Below are positions 8,322 to 17,081 of a stretch of 64,000 bases of DNA, piece after piece. The notes beneath the pieces are model-generated. The model searched no databases and was not told where the DNA came from. It saw only the letters and a list, made by a program, of their open reading frames with translations. Every line of letters begins with the position of its first letter. The first letter of the stretch is position 1. The DNA is from Paraburkholderia adhaesiva. Its GTDB lineage: Bacteria > Pseudomonadota > Gammaproteobacteria > Burkholderiales > Burkholderiaceae. The DNA is taken from assembly GCF_021390575.1 (NCBI RefSeq), contig NZ_JAJEJQ010000004.1, positions 248,001 to 312,000 of the forward strand, written 5' to 3'. The position numbers were made by a program, and so were the translations under genes.

Positions 8322-8606
8322 CTACTGCGTGCCGCCTGGCAGGAACTGCGCGAGGCTCGACCGGACGTCGCTGGCTGTCACACCGGGCGGGTTTGCGACG
8401 GCTTCGTCGCGAGCGCTCCTATGAATCGTCATACCACGCGCGGCCCCCGCTGCTGCACTGTCGCCCAGCAGCAGCGTGTCCTCCGCGAGTCGTTTCAGCG
8501 CGGCCGCCCGGCGCTTGCCCTGTTCCCGTGCTGACAGGTAGGCGTGCAGCCGCGGATGAGCATCTGCGTCGATCCGGATTGTCATCTCAAGAGGGGAGGT
8601 TCCCAC
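8322..8606 (-). CDS. Small StbB-like partner of the ParM-type segregation protein
   Basis: A 94-aa protein 39 bp downstream of parM. Residues 8-45 (MTIRIDADAHPRLHAYLSAR, then KRRAAALKRLAEDTLLLG) look like a short beta strand and two helices of a ribbon-helix-helix DNA binder; the rest is alanine-rich. ParM/StbA operons usually end with a small DNA-binding partner that contacts the centromere-like site. The first start is GTG at 8606 with AAGGAAC upstream; the ATG eight codons later is an alternative. Confidence 0.55.
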   Translation of the reverse strand: MGTSPLEMTIRIDADAHPRLHAYLSAREQGKRRAAALKRLAEDTLLLGDSAAAGAARGMTIHRSARDEAVANPPGVTASDVRSSLAQFLPGGTQ

Positions 8607-8645
8607 TTCATTGTTCCTTTCACGTGGTGAACTGGCGCGCCAGTT

Positions 8646-9638
8646 TCATGCTGCCCGATTGGCCAACGCCGCCAGGCCCGCGACCAGAAATCCGCGCGCA
8701 TTGGCCATCAATGGATCCGGCATTACCTGGATTGGAATGTCGCCAAAGACTTTGCGGATTGCAGGACGAAAAAACTCCGCGCCTCCCCCAGTCAGGCAGA
8801 TGAGGGCGACGTTCTCGATTGTGCCAACACGGCCATATATTTCCAGCGCGCAGGAGTCAAGGTATGCCTGGATCTCCTGCATATAAGACTCGAGGTAGAC
8901 CTGCTGACCATAGACGACGTACGGCGTCCGAGTGCGCAGACAGTGTTCGATCTGGTCGAGGTCACTGACCGGCTGGCGAATTTTCTGCGCAACCAGGTCT
9001 GCGAACATCTGATAAATTTTGCCCATCCCGGCTGCCAGTCCAAAGCTGTTTGCATGCTCCAGCGTGAGGCCGCGCGCGCGCAGCACGTCGGTGCTGTAGT
9101 AGCCAACGTCAATCACGATCTGCGCGTTACGTGCGCTGTTAATCAGGTTTCCTTCATTAATACCGGCCAGCAGAGATCCAAATGGCTGTGGCAGCACAAT
9201 CGTGGTTCCAATGGTGTGCGAGCCCAGTCCAAAATCAAGCGTGCCACGGATGGATGAAAGGTAATCGCGATGTTTGTTGAACGTATGTACGGGGGTGCCC
9301 ACTACCAGCACATCGATCTCTTTCAGCCCGGCCGCATACAGCCCCGCGGCCATCAGGGCTGCATGGTGCGCCGAGTTCTGGAAATCATCCCCGGGCGCTA
9401 CGCGTGTCGCACCGGCCACCCCGCGGTTGGCCGAGAGCGACACCTTATACGTGACGCCATTGACCACTGGCATCACCTCGTCAGTCTGACGTTCGCCTTG
9501 AAATGATGCGAGCGCGCCGGCTCCACAAAGAGCCACTATCGATGGCAGGTGACCCGCAGCAACGATCTGTCCGCCTTTACTGGCCGTGTATTTCGTATTG
9601 CCCGCTCCGGTCTCAATGACCACAACAGAATCTGACAT
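8646..9638 (-). CDS. parM: ParM/StbA-like actin-family plasmid segregation ATPase
   Basis: A 330-aa actin-fold protein. The start is the ATG at 9638, preceded by CAGGAG; the longer frame upstream has no ribosome site. It begins VVVIETGAGNTKY, the phosphate-1 loop of ParM/StbA proteins; NAQIVIDVGYYSTDVL (about residues 175-190) is phosphate-2; LTGGGAEFF near residue 285 is the adenosine-binding motif. ParM homologues form ATP-driven filaments that push plasmid copies apart. It is the middle gene of a three-gene set and supports a plasmid or ICE origin for this region. Confidence 0.87.
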   Translation of the reverse strand: MSDSVVVIETGAGNTKYTASKGGQIVAAGHLPSIVALCGAGALASFQGERQTDEVMPVVNGVTYKVSLSANRGVAGATRVAPGDDFQNSAHHAALMAAGLYAAGLKEIDVLVVGTPVHTFNKHRDYLSSIRGTLDFGLGSHTIGTTIVLPQPFGSLLAGINEGNLINSARNAQIVIDVGYYSTDVLRARGLTLEHANSFGLAAGMGKIYQMFADLVAQKIRQPVSDLDQIEHCLRTRTPYVVYGQQVYLESYMQEIQAYLDSCALEIYGRVGTIENVALICLTGGGAEFFRPAIRKVFGDIPIQVMPDPLMANARGFLVAGLAALANRAA

Positions 9639-9740
9639 ACAAACTCCTGTAGGATAACGAATGAATTGAAACTGGGGATGACCGCAATGGATAACAGAAA
9701 ACCGAAGCGGCCACCCCAACTTGTTATTGAACGATTCTCG

Positions 9741-10433
9741 TCATGAAACTTGGTTGCGCTGACAGGAACGGCGTGACGACCGATCGCGCCGCGCAGTGTG
9801 ATGGACGTTGCGGGTACGATCGAGCAATTTGACAATGGCCGAATCGAAGCGCTCGCCGAAGAGTGCGGCAACTGCTTCCCCGACCGCGTGCCAGTTTGTG
9901 CAACCCGACGGACAAACGATGAAGACCACCGCAGCATCCAGAGTATCTTCGCCCGGATTCACGAACAACTTTCCCGGTCCGCGGTAGCGTCCCACGAACT
10001 GATGAATGGCTTCTGTGAAAACTCGATCGAGCGCCCAGAATTCCCCAAAAAAATTAAGATCGGCGAGAAGTTCGGGCTCCGAAGCAAGAAGACGTGGGCG
10101 AAATTTCAGAGCGACAACCTCGCGAAAGCGTCCATAGTAGTAGCTCGTTTCCATGCTCTTCATTTCCATCAATCCCCACCCGGTGACGCGGTGTGGGACT
10201 TCGAGCGTTGACGTCTTGGCGAGCCCTGCCTGGTACGTCTTGGTCCGGTGGATTGCGTCTTGATCACATTTCAACGTCTGCAGATCGAGTTGCTTTCTGT
10301 CCGCTTTCAGAGTAGAGAGGAGCGCGATGTGTTTGGCCAGCCACGTCGGCCGCGGGGCGCTGATCAGCCCCATGGCCTCGGCGAACGCGCTTTCCCTGTG
10401 TGCGAGATGTTGTTTGTAGCTTGGGTGTGGCAC
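9741..10433 (-). CDS. Conserved-looking protein of unknown function upstream of parM
   Basis: A 230-aa protein starting with GTG at 10433 right behind an excellent GGAGGT site. It is rich in charged and aromatic residues (MKSMETSYYYGRFREVVALKF, shortened here to its core YYYGRFREVV) with a plausible alpha/beta core (GKLFVNPGEDTLDAAVVFIV) and an arginine-rich tail. No signal peptide or membrane span. It precedes parM by 102 bp on the same strand, so the three genes are probably co-transcribed. I do not recognise the family; a plasmid maintenance role is inferred from position only. Confidence 0.68.
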   Translation of the reverse strand: MPHPSYKQHLAHRESAFAEAMGLISAPRPTWLAKHIALLSTLKADRKQLDLQTLKCDQDAIHRTKTYQAGLAKTSTLEVPHRVTGWGLMEMKSMETSYYYGRFREVVALKFRPRLLASEPELLADLNFFGEFWALDRVFTEAIHQFVGRYRGPGKLFVNPGEDTLDAAVVFIVCPSGCTNWHAVGEAVAALFGERFDSAIVKLLDRTRNVHHTARRDRSSRRSCQRNQVS

Positions 10434-10840
10434 GGGACCTCCGTTGATAGTGGTTGGGAAGGTCGTAACCGATTAGAAATCGGCGACGCGCAAGCCAATA
10501 GCCGGGAGGGCGGCGCTTGCGGGTCGCGAATTTGAGAGTTTCAGTCGGGGCCAAACGATGGCCGGAGTGGCCGCACGAAACCGCGCGACGTTTTCAGGAT
10601 CGATGATCCGGACATGGCCACATTCAGTTCAGGAAAGTGGGCAGTGGATCACGAAGAGGGGACAATTGATTTTGATGCACCCAACACGTGCGCCAATCTG
10701 TTTCTGCACACAAAATGCAGATAGAGTTGATGCAACTCGTCAGTGCCTGCCGTGGCAGGGAGCTTTTTCATTGAATGCCGATTTAACGGCTAGAATCAAC
10801 TTTATCAAAATTATTTCGATACGTCAAAACATTCCGCGTC
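10434..10840. other. 407-bp intergenic region, no gene seen
   Basis: Lies between the 3' end of the split recombinase operon and the start of the parM operon. The 10770-10865 part is distinctly AT-rich. Open frames here (for example 10558-10884 on the plus strand) have unlikely composition. It probably holds the promoter of the parM operon and possibly a recombination site (next entry). Confidence 0.5.
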
Positions 10841-10861
10841 GAAATATTTACAAGATATTTC
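10841..10861. repeat. 21-bp inverted repeat (7-7-7), possible recombinase core site
   Basis: GAAATAT-TTACAAG-ATATTTC: perfect 7-bp arms round a 7-bp centre, ending 7 bp beyond the recombinase operon's last stop codon. The 7-7-7 geometry is that of a lambda-type core site (two core-binding arms flanking a 7-bp overlap), and attachment sites commonly sit beside the integrase gene. A weak terminator is the alternative; there is no T-run. Confidence 0.4.
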
Positions 10862-10867
10862 TACATG

Positions 10868-11689
10868 CTAATTATATGGCGTAGATCTGTTGCGAGGACC
10901 ATTCTGTCGAAACACTTTCAACCGGATGGCGCGGCAGGTACCGAGAATCAGGCCTGATTCCGGTCCAGCAGGCGGGGAGTCCGTGACGCGTGCCAGCAGC
11001 GCGTCGAATTCAATTTTGGTCAGTGACCGCAGGTGCCGGGCCATGTCACGCCGACCGTCGGCGATGAGTTGGGACGCAAGCTGATGCTGATATGCCACGG
11101 ATTGCCGTCGATCATGCTGCGCATCGCTAGATGACAGCGGGTGATCCAGGGCTCGTAGCTGCCTGATCGCCTCGATCAATTCATCTTGTATGTCACCCTT
11201 TAGGGCGGCGATCACGTCACCTGAATGCCACGGGCATGGTCGCCCCGCCGGCAGCACGTCGGCGCGTTGAGCCCAGCGCCAGATGTGGCAGAAAAGATAA
11301 ATCTCCGCGCCAGCGCGCAGGCGTCGCGCCGGCCCGTGATATTCCAGATAGGCATCCTGATCTGGGGGCGAATTTTCTGGGTATGTGCTCCCGATTGCGA
11401 CAAAATACTGCCTTAGAGTATTGGATTGCCGCAGCAAGGCTGGACGATCTCCGGGCTTGCGAACCGGAATCTCGCACTCAACAAAGCAATCAATGAGCGT
11501 GACGAGGTTGGTCACAGGATGCTGTTGTAAAAAGCGCGCGAGGCGGGATAGTTGCCACGTTTGCAGTGCTTTACTTTTATCGTCGCCCAGTGGCATTTCC
11601 CTGTTTGTATCAGGATGCTTGAGGTAATACGATGTGTTTCCTGAACTAGTGGTGCGTGCTCGCATCCCAGGTGGCAAATTATGTTTCAT
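10868..11689 (-). CDS. Integrase-like arm-binding protein without a catalytic domain
   Basis: A 273-aa protein. Residues ~7-45 (PPGMRARTTSSGNTSYYL, then NREMPLGDDKSKALQ) resemble the N-terminal arm-type DNA-binding domain of lambda-like integrases, followed by a helical core-binding-like region (residues ~50-130). I find no Arg/HxxR/Tyr set in the remainder. It follows the tyrosine recombinase gene after 3 bp, so the two look like the separated arm-binding and catalytic halves of one recombinase. The division of labour is inference. Confidence 0.75.
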   Translation of the reverse strand: MKHNLPPGMRARTTSSGNTSYYLKHPDTNREMPLGDDKSKALQTWQLSRLARFLQQHPVTNLVTLIDCFVECEIPVRKPGDRPALLRQSNTLRQYFVAIGSTYPENSPPDQDAYLEYHGPARRLRAGAEIYLFCHIWRWAQRADVLPAGRPCPWHSGDVIAALKGDIQDELIEAIRQLRALDHPLSSSDAQHDRRQSVAYQHQLASQLIADGRRDMARHLRSLTKIEFDALLARVTDSPPAGPESGLILGTCRAIRLKVFRQNGPRNRSTPYN

Positions 11690-11692
11690 TGA

Positions 11693-12586
11693 TTAGCGAC
11701 CGGAAATATAGTTGAGGGTGATGCTTGGCCTGAAGTGGCCGAGTTCCTGGCTGAGAATCAGGAGCGCGTCGCGTGGCGGGAACAGCGTGCACAAGGTTGC
11801 CAGGCGCCGGCGCGCAAAGCTGTGGCGAAGGCCATGAAGACCTCGGCTCTGACCGATCGCGAGTTCGCTTGCGCGGCTGAAGCTCGACGATAGTGCCTGC
11901 CCGCCGCCGATGGCAAATGACGACCTGTAGTTGACCTCCCGATCCTGGATTACGACAGGCGCAGATCGGAGCAGCTTCTGCAATGCATCAGAGAGTTCAA
12001 TCGACACAGCGACCTCACGGGTCAGACCTCCCTTGCCCGTAACAAGGTAGATCACTATGTCGGTGAGTCCTGCAAAGCGTTCAGGTGACCAGTCGCGATG
12101 GGTCGAGGGCGACCCATCGCAGCGAGGGGCAAGTGTGATGCACTCGTGTGCACGCAACCCGGCATCGAAGCAGAGCAGAGTTGCCAGTTGATTTTTGTGC
12201 GTCTGGTACTTGATAACCTGAGTGAGTTCATCAAAAGTGTAGGTGCGGTCGCGCGCCGCAGTTTTGATGAGGCTTTCTACTGTTGGAAGCGTCACGGCAA
12301 AGGTTTTCTGGAGGGCTTGCCTTGCCTGATCAACCGACTTCTGTCCGCGCGATTCGGCGTATTCATCAAGAAATTCCATCAGCATGCCACGCGTGTGCAA
12401 GGTCTGGAGCGGGATGCGCTGGTCGCGCAACCATTCCAGATAAGTGGTGACAACCTGCCGGTAGGCGCGTTCGGTCCCGACGCTTCGCACGGCCCATGCG
12501 TTCAAATCATCAAGCGCGGTCTTGGACTGTCCGTGGACCGCCACGTCGGCGACGAGTTCGCGTGCAAGTAATTGTGGAGTGCTCAC
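11693..12586 (-). CDS. Tyrosine recombinase (catalytic component)
   Basis: A 297-aa recombinase. The N-terminal helical core-binding domain spans ~20-110. Catalytic residues are visible: Arg I in DAGLRAHE, HxxR in LHGLRHSF, the late His in LGHFRPS, and the nucleophile Tyr in TLNYISGR five residues from the end. All are present, so it should be active in DNA strand exchange. The start is GTG, 3 bp after the stop of the preceding small gene, in a tightly packed three-gene operon. Confidence 0.92.
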   Translation of the reverse strand: MSTPQLLARELVADVAVHGQSKTALDDLNAWAVRSVGTERAYRQVVTTYLEWLRDQRIPLQTLHTRGMLMEFLDEYAESRGQKSVDQARQALQKTFAVTLPTVESLIKTAARDRTYTFDELTQVIKYQTHKNQLATLLCFDAGLRAHECITLAPRCDGSPSTHRDWSPERFAGLTDIVIYLVTGKGGLTREVAVSIELSDALQKLLRSAPVVIQDREVNYRSSFAIGGGQALSSSFSRASELAIGQSRGLHGLRHSFARRRLATLCTLFPPRDALLILSQELGHFRPSITLNYISGR

Positions 12587-12589
12587 GGT

Positions 12590-12862
12590 TCAACTCCACA
12601 ACTTATAGAGGCCGTGGGCGATCAGTGCCTTGCGCACTGCGGTCTGGCAAAACGAATGTTCTGACTTGCTATTGATTATTTCAGCCAGCTGCTTCAGCGT
12701 GAATCCTGCCGGGCGATCCGAATTTAGCCGTTGCAGTGTGAACTGCTGCATCTCTTCGACGTAGGTATCGAGGGCGGAACTGCGCTCCCGGGTACGTCGT
12801 GGGCGGGCCGGGACATCGGCGTAACGGCGACGAAGTCGTGCAACCAGATCGTCAAGGGCCAT
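12590..12862 (-). CDS. Small HTH-like protein heading the recombinase operon
   Basis: A 90-aa protein. The ATG at 12862 follows AAGGAG at good spacing. The C-terminal half (GFTLKQLAEIINSK, then SFCQTAVRKALIAHG) has the layout of a winged helix or helix-turn-helix; the N-terminal half is arginine-rich. Small DNA-binding partners are common in multi-gene recombinase operons (TnpC of Tn554 is one example). It could be an accessory or directionality factor; I cannot assign a family. Confidence 0.75.
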   Translation of the reverse strand: MALDDLVARLRRRYADVPARPRRTRERSSALDTYVEEMQQFTLQRLNSDRPAGFTLKQLAEIINSKSEHSFCQTAVRKALIAHGLYKLWS

Positions 12863-14073
12863 CCTGGTTCTCCTTACTGGACAGGTGAAACTGCGAAAAC
12901 AGACAACGAGAGACCATGGACGTGCAGAACGTCCACCCGGCCCAGGCGCACCAGGGCCTCGCCGCGGACAGCGTGAGTGCACCGAGCCCGCGGCGAGGCT
13001 CAGGACGGAAGCATTGCAGTTGATAGGGCGCGTGCAGACGTGCGCGTGCCTTGGAGTCGCATGGGAAAAGGAATCTCGCGACCATGATTGGCCGCGATTG
13101 CGAAAGTCTCATCGGCCGTGCGGCCAGATGTGCTTGCTGATAACGAGCGGCAGATTCAGTACCTGCTCGCGCACGGGACGTGAGCCCGTCTTGCCTTGTG
13201 GCCCGGCGATGATGCCTGGCCGACTCTTGCGATTTGAAAATTATGCCGCCATGCGGCGCTTGATGCATTTAAAGCCTACATCAAATTGATGGAGTACGCA
13301 ACGAATTCTCGGACTGGCACTCGCGATCCGTTATGTCTCTGTAACAACGCTGCTGCCGCCGCAACGAGACATTTGTTTCCCGAATTAAACAGCACATCCA
13401 CCGGCACCGCAGGAATCATTGCCGAGACTCAGCTCGGTCATTGCCCGGACTTTGCTCCCATGAAAATCGGCAGATTCATTCTGATCCCGGCCAGCCAGGA
13501 CGATGCTGGGAGACATGTCCGACTTATGCTGTTCGATCAGGGTTGCTGCCTGCCAGGTCGGACGATCGTCGTACCACCGTCGAGGAAGGCAGGCGCGAAT
13601 CAGCGCCGCTGTGCGGAGTGATCGCCGTGGATGCACACGCGTTCCCGAGCGCAGCCTTAGCCCAGGAGAGCCGTCTGTGGAACAGGGTGCCGCACGGCCG
13701 GAACTTGACTGTAAGCGGCATCGTGAATCGTTTATTTCCGCTCGAAACCCTTGTCTGTCATGGGTTACATGATGGTGGCATTACTCTGACATAGCGAGCT
13801 TTTTCCAACTTCCAGATGCGCCATTTTCCTTGCAAGTGGAGCAGCCAAGATCGGAGCGCGGACCAGTTCTACGTTGCGGCTGGGCTGAAGCAAAGGCAGA
13901 AGACTGCTTCGACGCAGGTGAGCGATGCCGCTCAGTCTCTGTCCCTGTCAGCGAGCGAACAGGCGACTGTCCGAATACAGCGATTTCATTGCGTCGTGGG
14001 CGTCGATAGTGTCTGGGCGCTCTTGCCCCGCGGGGCCGTCTCGGAACGGCTTCACATCGGTTCCTGTTGCAAG
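12863..14073. other. 1.2-kb region without a convincing gene
   Basis: Several frames of 80-140 codons are open on both strands but none has a ribosome site plus protein-like composition. The frame at 13385-13636 (minus) contains SIVLAGRDQNESADF, slightly reminiscent of the VLAGP proteins near the window start, but lacks the defining proline. I read this as decayed or non-coding DNA between two recombinase modules. Confidence 0.45.
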
Positions 14074-14690
14074 TTAGTCGTTGATAAGGCCATCAAACGC
14101 CATCCGCAGCGCCGCGGGCACCTTCGCAGTCTGTTCGACGGATGGCGCATGCCCGCAAGCGTCGATGCAAATCAAATTGCAGTGGGAAATTTTCTGTGCG
14201 CGCGCAGCCGACGTAGCTTCGAGAGGGCATGCCTGATCGTTCTTCCCATGTAGCAAAGTGCAGGGCACAATAATCGAGGCCAGTTCCGCGTCCTCGATCG
14301 TCCAGTCGAGAATCAGCTTCTCAGGAAACGATAGCTTCTGCTTGAAGTAGTCGCCGTAATCGCCAGCCGAAAGGGTTTTCCAGCGGCTTTCGACCCGTTC
14401 GTCCGAAATGGCGCTCGTATCACGGATCAGTCTGCTCAGACCAGCCTTGAGTTCTTCCGTATTCGCCACGATTGTCCACAGGCGTCTCAGGTGGTCGTTC
14501 AGTTCAAACGTTGTGCCAGCCGCTGCGGTCGTGAATACGGCGGCTACGCGGGCATCCGTAGCGGCAGGCCGCAAAGCGACGGCTGCCGACATCGAATGAC
14601 CGGATACATAGACCTTTCCGCCGTTAATGCGCTGCATGAGTGCCCGCGCCTGGCGCAGCCAGAATTCGAAGTCTGCGAATGGCGGCTCGC
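14074..14690 (-). pseudogene. Alpha/beta hydrolase, N-terminally truncated
   Basis: About 201 codons of an alpha/beta hydrolase fold are recognisable: nucleophile elbow VSGHSMSAAVAL, acid residue in LLHGKNDQACPLE, and catalytic His in DACGHAPSVEQ. The usual first ~90 residues (oxyanion loop, first strands) are missing; upstream of about 14690 the open frame turns arginine-rich and unrelated. The elbow is GHSMS where the usual motif ends in Gly. Its upstream neighbour is an integrase gene ending at 14940, so the hydrolase was probably cut by an integration or deletion. Substrate unknown. Confidence 0.7.
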
Positions 14691-14939
14691 GCTTGCGCCC
14701 AGCGGCATGCTCCGGGCGTTGAGCGCGTGCGCGGATTGTTTTCGAATTGACGTTCCGCGCGGAGTTCGGGACCGAACCGCTGGCAGCGCGGATCCGTCGA
14801 CGCCGTCCGGGGCAACGGTCTCGAGCTGGGGGCTCCGCGCGATGGTCGGGTTTTCGTTCGGGCTCGATCCGGATTCCTGCCTGTCGGTTGGTGTGAACAG
14901 CGCGGACCACACGGTGTGGATCGCCCGTCTGGTATCCCG

Positions 14940-16670
14940 TTACTTGGGCGTTGCAAACGCCTCCCCGATCTGCCGTGCCCGTGTGGCCTCGTCGCTGTGC
15001 AGGTAGCGTGACGTGGTCGACACCGACGCATGCCGCAGGTTGTCCCGAACGGTCGTCAGTTCTGCGCCGCGCCCGAGCGCGTGCGTCGCGTGCGTGTGGC
15101 GCATCCAGTGCGGGCTCGCGCGGCGGAGCTTCTGCGCGAGCGGCGGATGGTCGGCCTCGATCGCATTGGCGGCGAGAAGGAAGAAGCGCCTGAGCACGCC
15201 CCACAGCCGCGCGCCGCTAATCGCCGCATGGCTTTCCGCTGCGAGGCTGCCGATGACGGGCGTTTCCGGACGCCAGCGCGCGGGCGTGACCGGCAACCTA
15301 CGTTCCGCGAGGTAGCGTGCGAGGGCTTCCCAGGCGAGCGGCGGCAATGCCACGCGCGCCAGCTTGTTTCCTTTGCCCGTCACGCGCAGCCAAGGGTCGC
15401 CACGGGCGTCCGTCTCCACGTGCCCGAGCGTGGAGACGACCAGTTCGCCGGCGCGTAGCCCCGTCGCGTAACCGAAGTCGAGCAGGAAGCGCAGCCGTTG
15501 CGCCGCGGGTGCGGTCCAGCGCTGGGACCCCTCCGGCGACCACTCGAGGCCATCCGCGATGGTGCGGGCCAGCGCCCATTCACCCTCCGTGAAGGCGCGC
15601 GCGGCGTCGAGTGCCGAGGCCGTGCTGCCGCCCCGCACCTTCACGCCCGCGAAGGGATTGGCAAGCACATAACGCTGCTCGATGAGCCAGCGGAACAGGG
15701 CGCCGAGAATAGAGAGGGCGTGCGCGACGGAGCGCGCTGACAGGCTGCCATTGAATGGCCGCCAATCGGGCGACGTGCGCGCCCGCACCGGGCCGACCCA
15801 GCGGGCGCGCGGCGAGGGATGGCGCAGAAATGTCCGGTAGGCGATCGCGTCCTCGGTCGTCAGTGACGAGAGCGCGCGGCCGCGCTCGACGATCGCCCAC
15901 AGGATCAGCCGCTCGGCCTCCCTGCGGTAGGTACGATGCGTATCGGCTGACTCGTGCAGCGCGAGCCAGGTCTGGACGGCCTCGTAGTCGTTCGAGGCGT
16001 CGAGTGTGCAGGTCGAGGCGGGCGCGCGGAAGGTGCCTGCGGAGCCGTCCACTTGATGGGGCAGTTTCAGGCTTTCCCACGGCACGCACAGCGCGTGCTT
16101 TGGGCCGCGCTGGCTGGCGACCACGAGCGCGCGCGCCTTTTCCGTGAGCGCGGGCCAGGCGGCGAAGAAGGCCTCGATGGCGCGGGCGCTGGCCGCACCC
16201 AGTCCCGGTACGGCCTTCCACCACTGGCGTCGGCGCGGAATGCTTACGGTGAGGTCGGCGAGTGTCGTGATGCCGTGCGCGTGCAGCACCCGCACGGCGC
16301 GCGGGGTGAACCACTGCGCGATGGCGTCGGCGATCTGGGGCGCCGGCGCGCGGGCGGAGCGCAGGACCCCGATCGCGTGCGCGACCGCTTTCGCATGCTG
16401 CCCGCGTTCATTGGCCGGGTGGGCAAGGAGGGCGGCGAGATCGTCGCGGTGCGCCGCGTGTGCCACGGCGACCAGCCTGCGCCGGATACGTCCGAGCACC
16501 CCGCGAGGGGATCGGCCGTCGCCAAGCGCGGACGGCAGGTAGCGTTCGACCGCCTGCCGCACGGGCAGCCCCGCGTACCAGGCGCGCAGCGCGGCGAGTT
16601 CGCCGGGCTCGGGGAAGCCGGGCGGTTCAGCGTGGGCGGGAGCGGACAGCGGAGTGGCGCGCATTGTCAT
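14940..16670 (-). CDS. Large tyrosine integrase with N-terminal DUF3701-type extension
   Basis: A 576-aa integrase. Residues ~20-190 form an alanine/arginine-rich helical extension with a helix-hairpin-helix-like stretch (VPGLGAASARAIEAFF), as in the phage integrase family with a DUF3701 region common in Burkholderiales islands. The catalytic domain has Arg in ATGLRAGEL, HxxR in HWMRHTHATHAL, His in LRHASVSTTS and Tyr in SRYLHSDE. All residues are present. A remnant encoding the last ~45 residues of a related integrase lies at 54943-55083. A GATAAG/CTTATC palindrome lies 35-50 bp upstream of its start. Confidence 0.92.
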   Translation of the reverse strand: MTMRATPLSAPAHAEPPGFPEPGELAALRAWYAGLPVRQAVERYLPSALGDGRSPRGVLGRIRRRLVAVAHAAHRDDLAALLAHPANERGQHAKAVAHAIGVLRSARAPAPQIADAIAQWFTPRAVRVLHAHGITTLADLTVSIPRRRQWWKAVPGLGAASARAIEAFFAAWPALTEKARALVVASQRGPKHALCVPWESLKLPHQVDGSAGTFRAPASTCTLDASNDYEAVQTWLALHESADTHRTYRREAERLILWAIVERGRALSSLTTEDAIAYRTFLRHPSPRARWVGPVRARTSPDWRPFNGSLSARSVAHALSILGALFRWLIEQRYVLANPFAGVKVRGGSTASALDAARAFTEGEWALARTIADGLEWSPEGSQRWTAPAAQRLRFLLDFGYATGLRAGELVVSTLGHVETDARGDPWLRVTGKGNKLARVALPPLAWEALARYLAERRLPVTPARWRPETPVIGSLAAESHAAISGARLWGVLRRFFLLAANAIEADHPPLAQKLRRASPHWMRHTHATHALGRGAELTTVRDNLRHASVSTTSRYLHSDEATRARQIGEAFATPK

Positions 16671-16704
16671 GCGGGCAAGTTTAGTACAAAAATAGACACC
16701 TTAT

Positions 16705-16720
16705 GATAAGAAGACTTATC
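16705..16720. promoter_or_regulatory. Palindrome GATAAG-N4-CTTATC upstream of the integrase
   Basis: A perfect 6-bp inverted repeat 35-50 bp upstream of the integrase start codon, inside an AT-rich stretch that could hold its promoter. Possible operator or integrase-binding site. Confidence 0.35.
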
Positions 16721-16758
16721 TTAATAGGAGCGTTGTGTGTCCCGTTCCGGCGGAAAAC

Positions 16759-16815
16759 CGGGGCTCAGGGTGCCGTGAAGGAACGCTGGGCCCCGTCGGA
16801 TGCGGCTTTTTTTTC
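16759..16815. terminator. Hairpin plus T-run, terminator-like
   Basis: CGGGGCTCAG (16759-16768) pairs with CTGGGCCCCG (16786-16795) with one mismatch, and a run of eight or more T follows about 12 bp later on the plus strand. The gap between stem and T-run is longer than usual. It would separate this intergenic space from the minus-strand integrase only if there is plus-strand transcription. Confidence 0.3.
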
Positions 16816-16977
16816 CGAGGACGTGAGGCGCGGCGCGGGTTAGGCTAAAAAGGAGCGCCGTGTCGTTTCTCTCTCGTAACAGGCTCGAAATCGAGCGTAT
16901 TCCGAGAATGAGAAGCGATGGAACCGAAGCGCGCAAGAACCCTAACACCCTCACAGATTCGCCACGCGTTTCGGAGC

Positions 16978-16996
16978 GTTGTTAACAATTAACAAC
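16978..16996. repeat. Palindrome GTTGTTAA-CAA-TTAACAAC
   Basis: A perfect 8-bp inverted repeat with a 3-bp centre, about 85 bp beyond the 3' end of the KAP NTPase gene. It could mark the left end of the gin-type island or be a protein-binding site; I found no matching copy at the other end near 24970. Confidence 0.35.
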
Positions 16997-17081
16997 AGGA
17001 GTTGCCTGATTTGATGGGCCGGGGGGAGGTAACATTATTCGCGATTTTTTCGTCCGAGCATTGTGGTTTGGCGCCATGGTC

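Noticed and set aside
13385..13636. Minus-strand ORF containing SIVLAGRDQ, considered as a third VLAGP protein
   Set aside because: Lacks the Pro and the C-terminal position of the motif, and has no ribosome site.
14707..15006. Plus-strand frame with a fairly natural sequence (VGFSFGLDPDSCLSVGVNS)
   Set aside because: No ribosome site, and it runs into the antisense of the 576-aa integrase.
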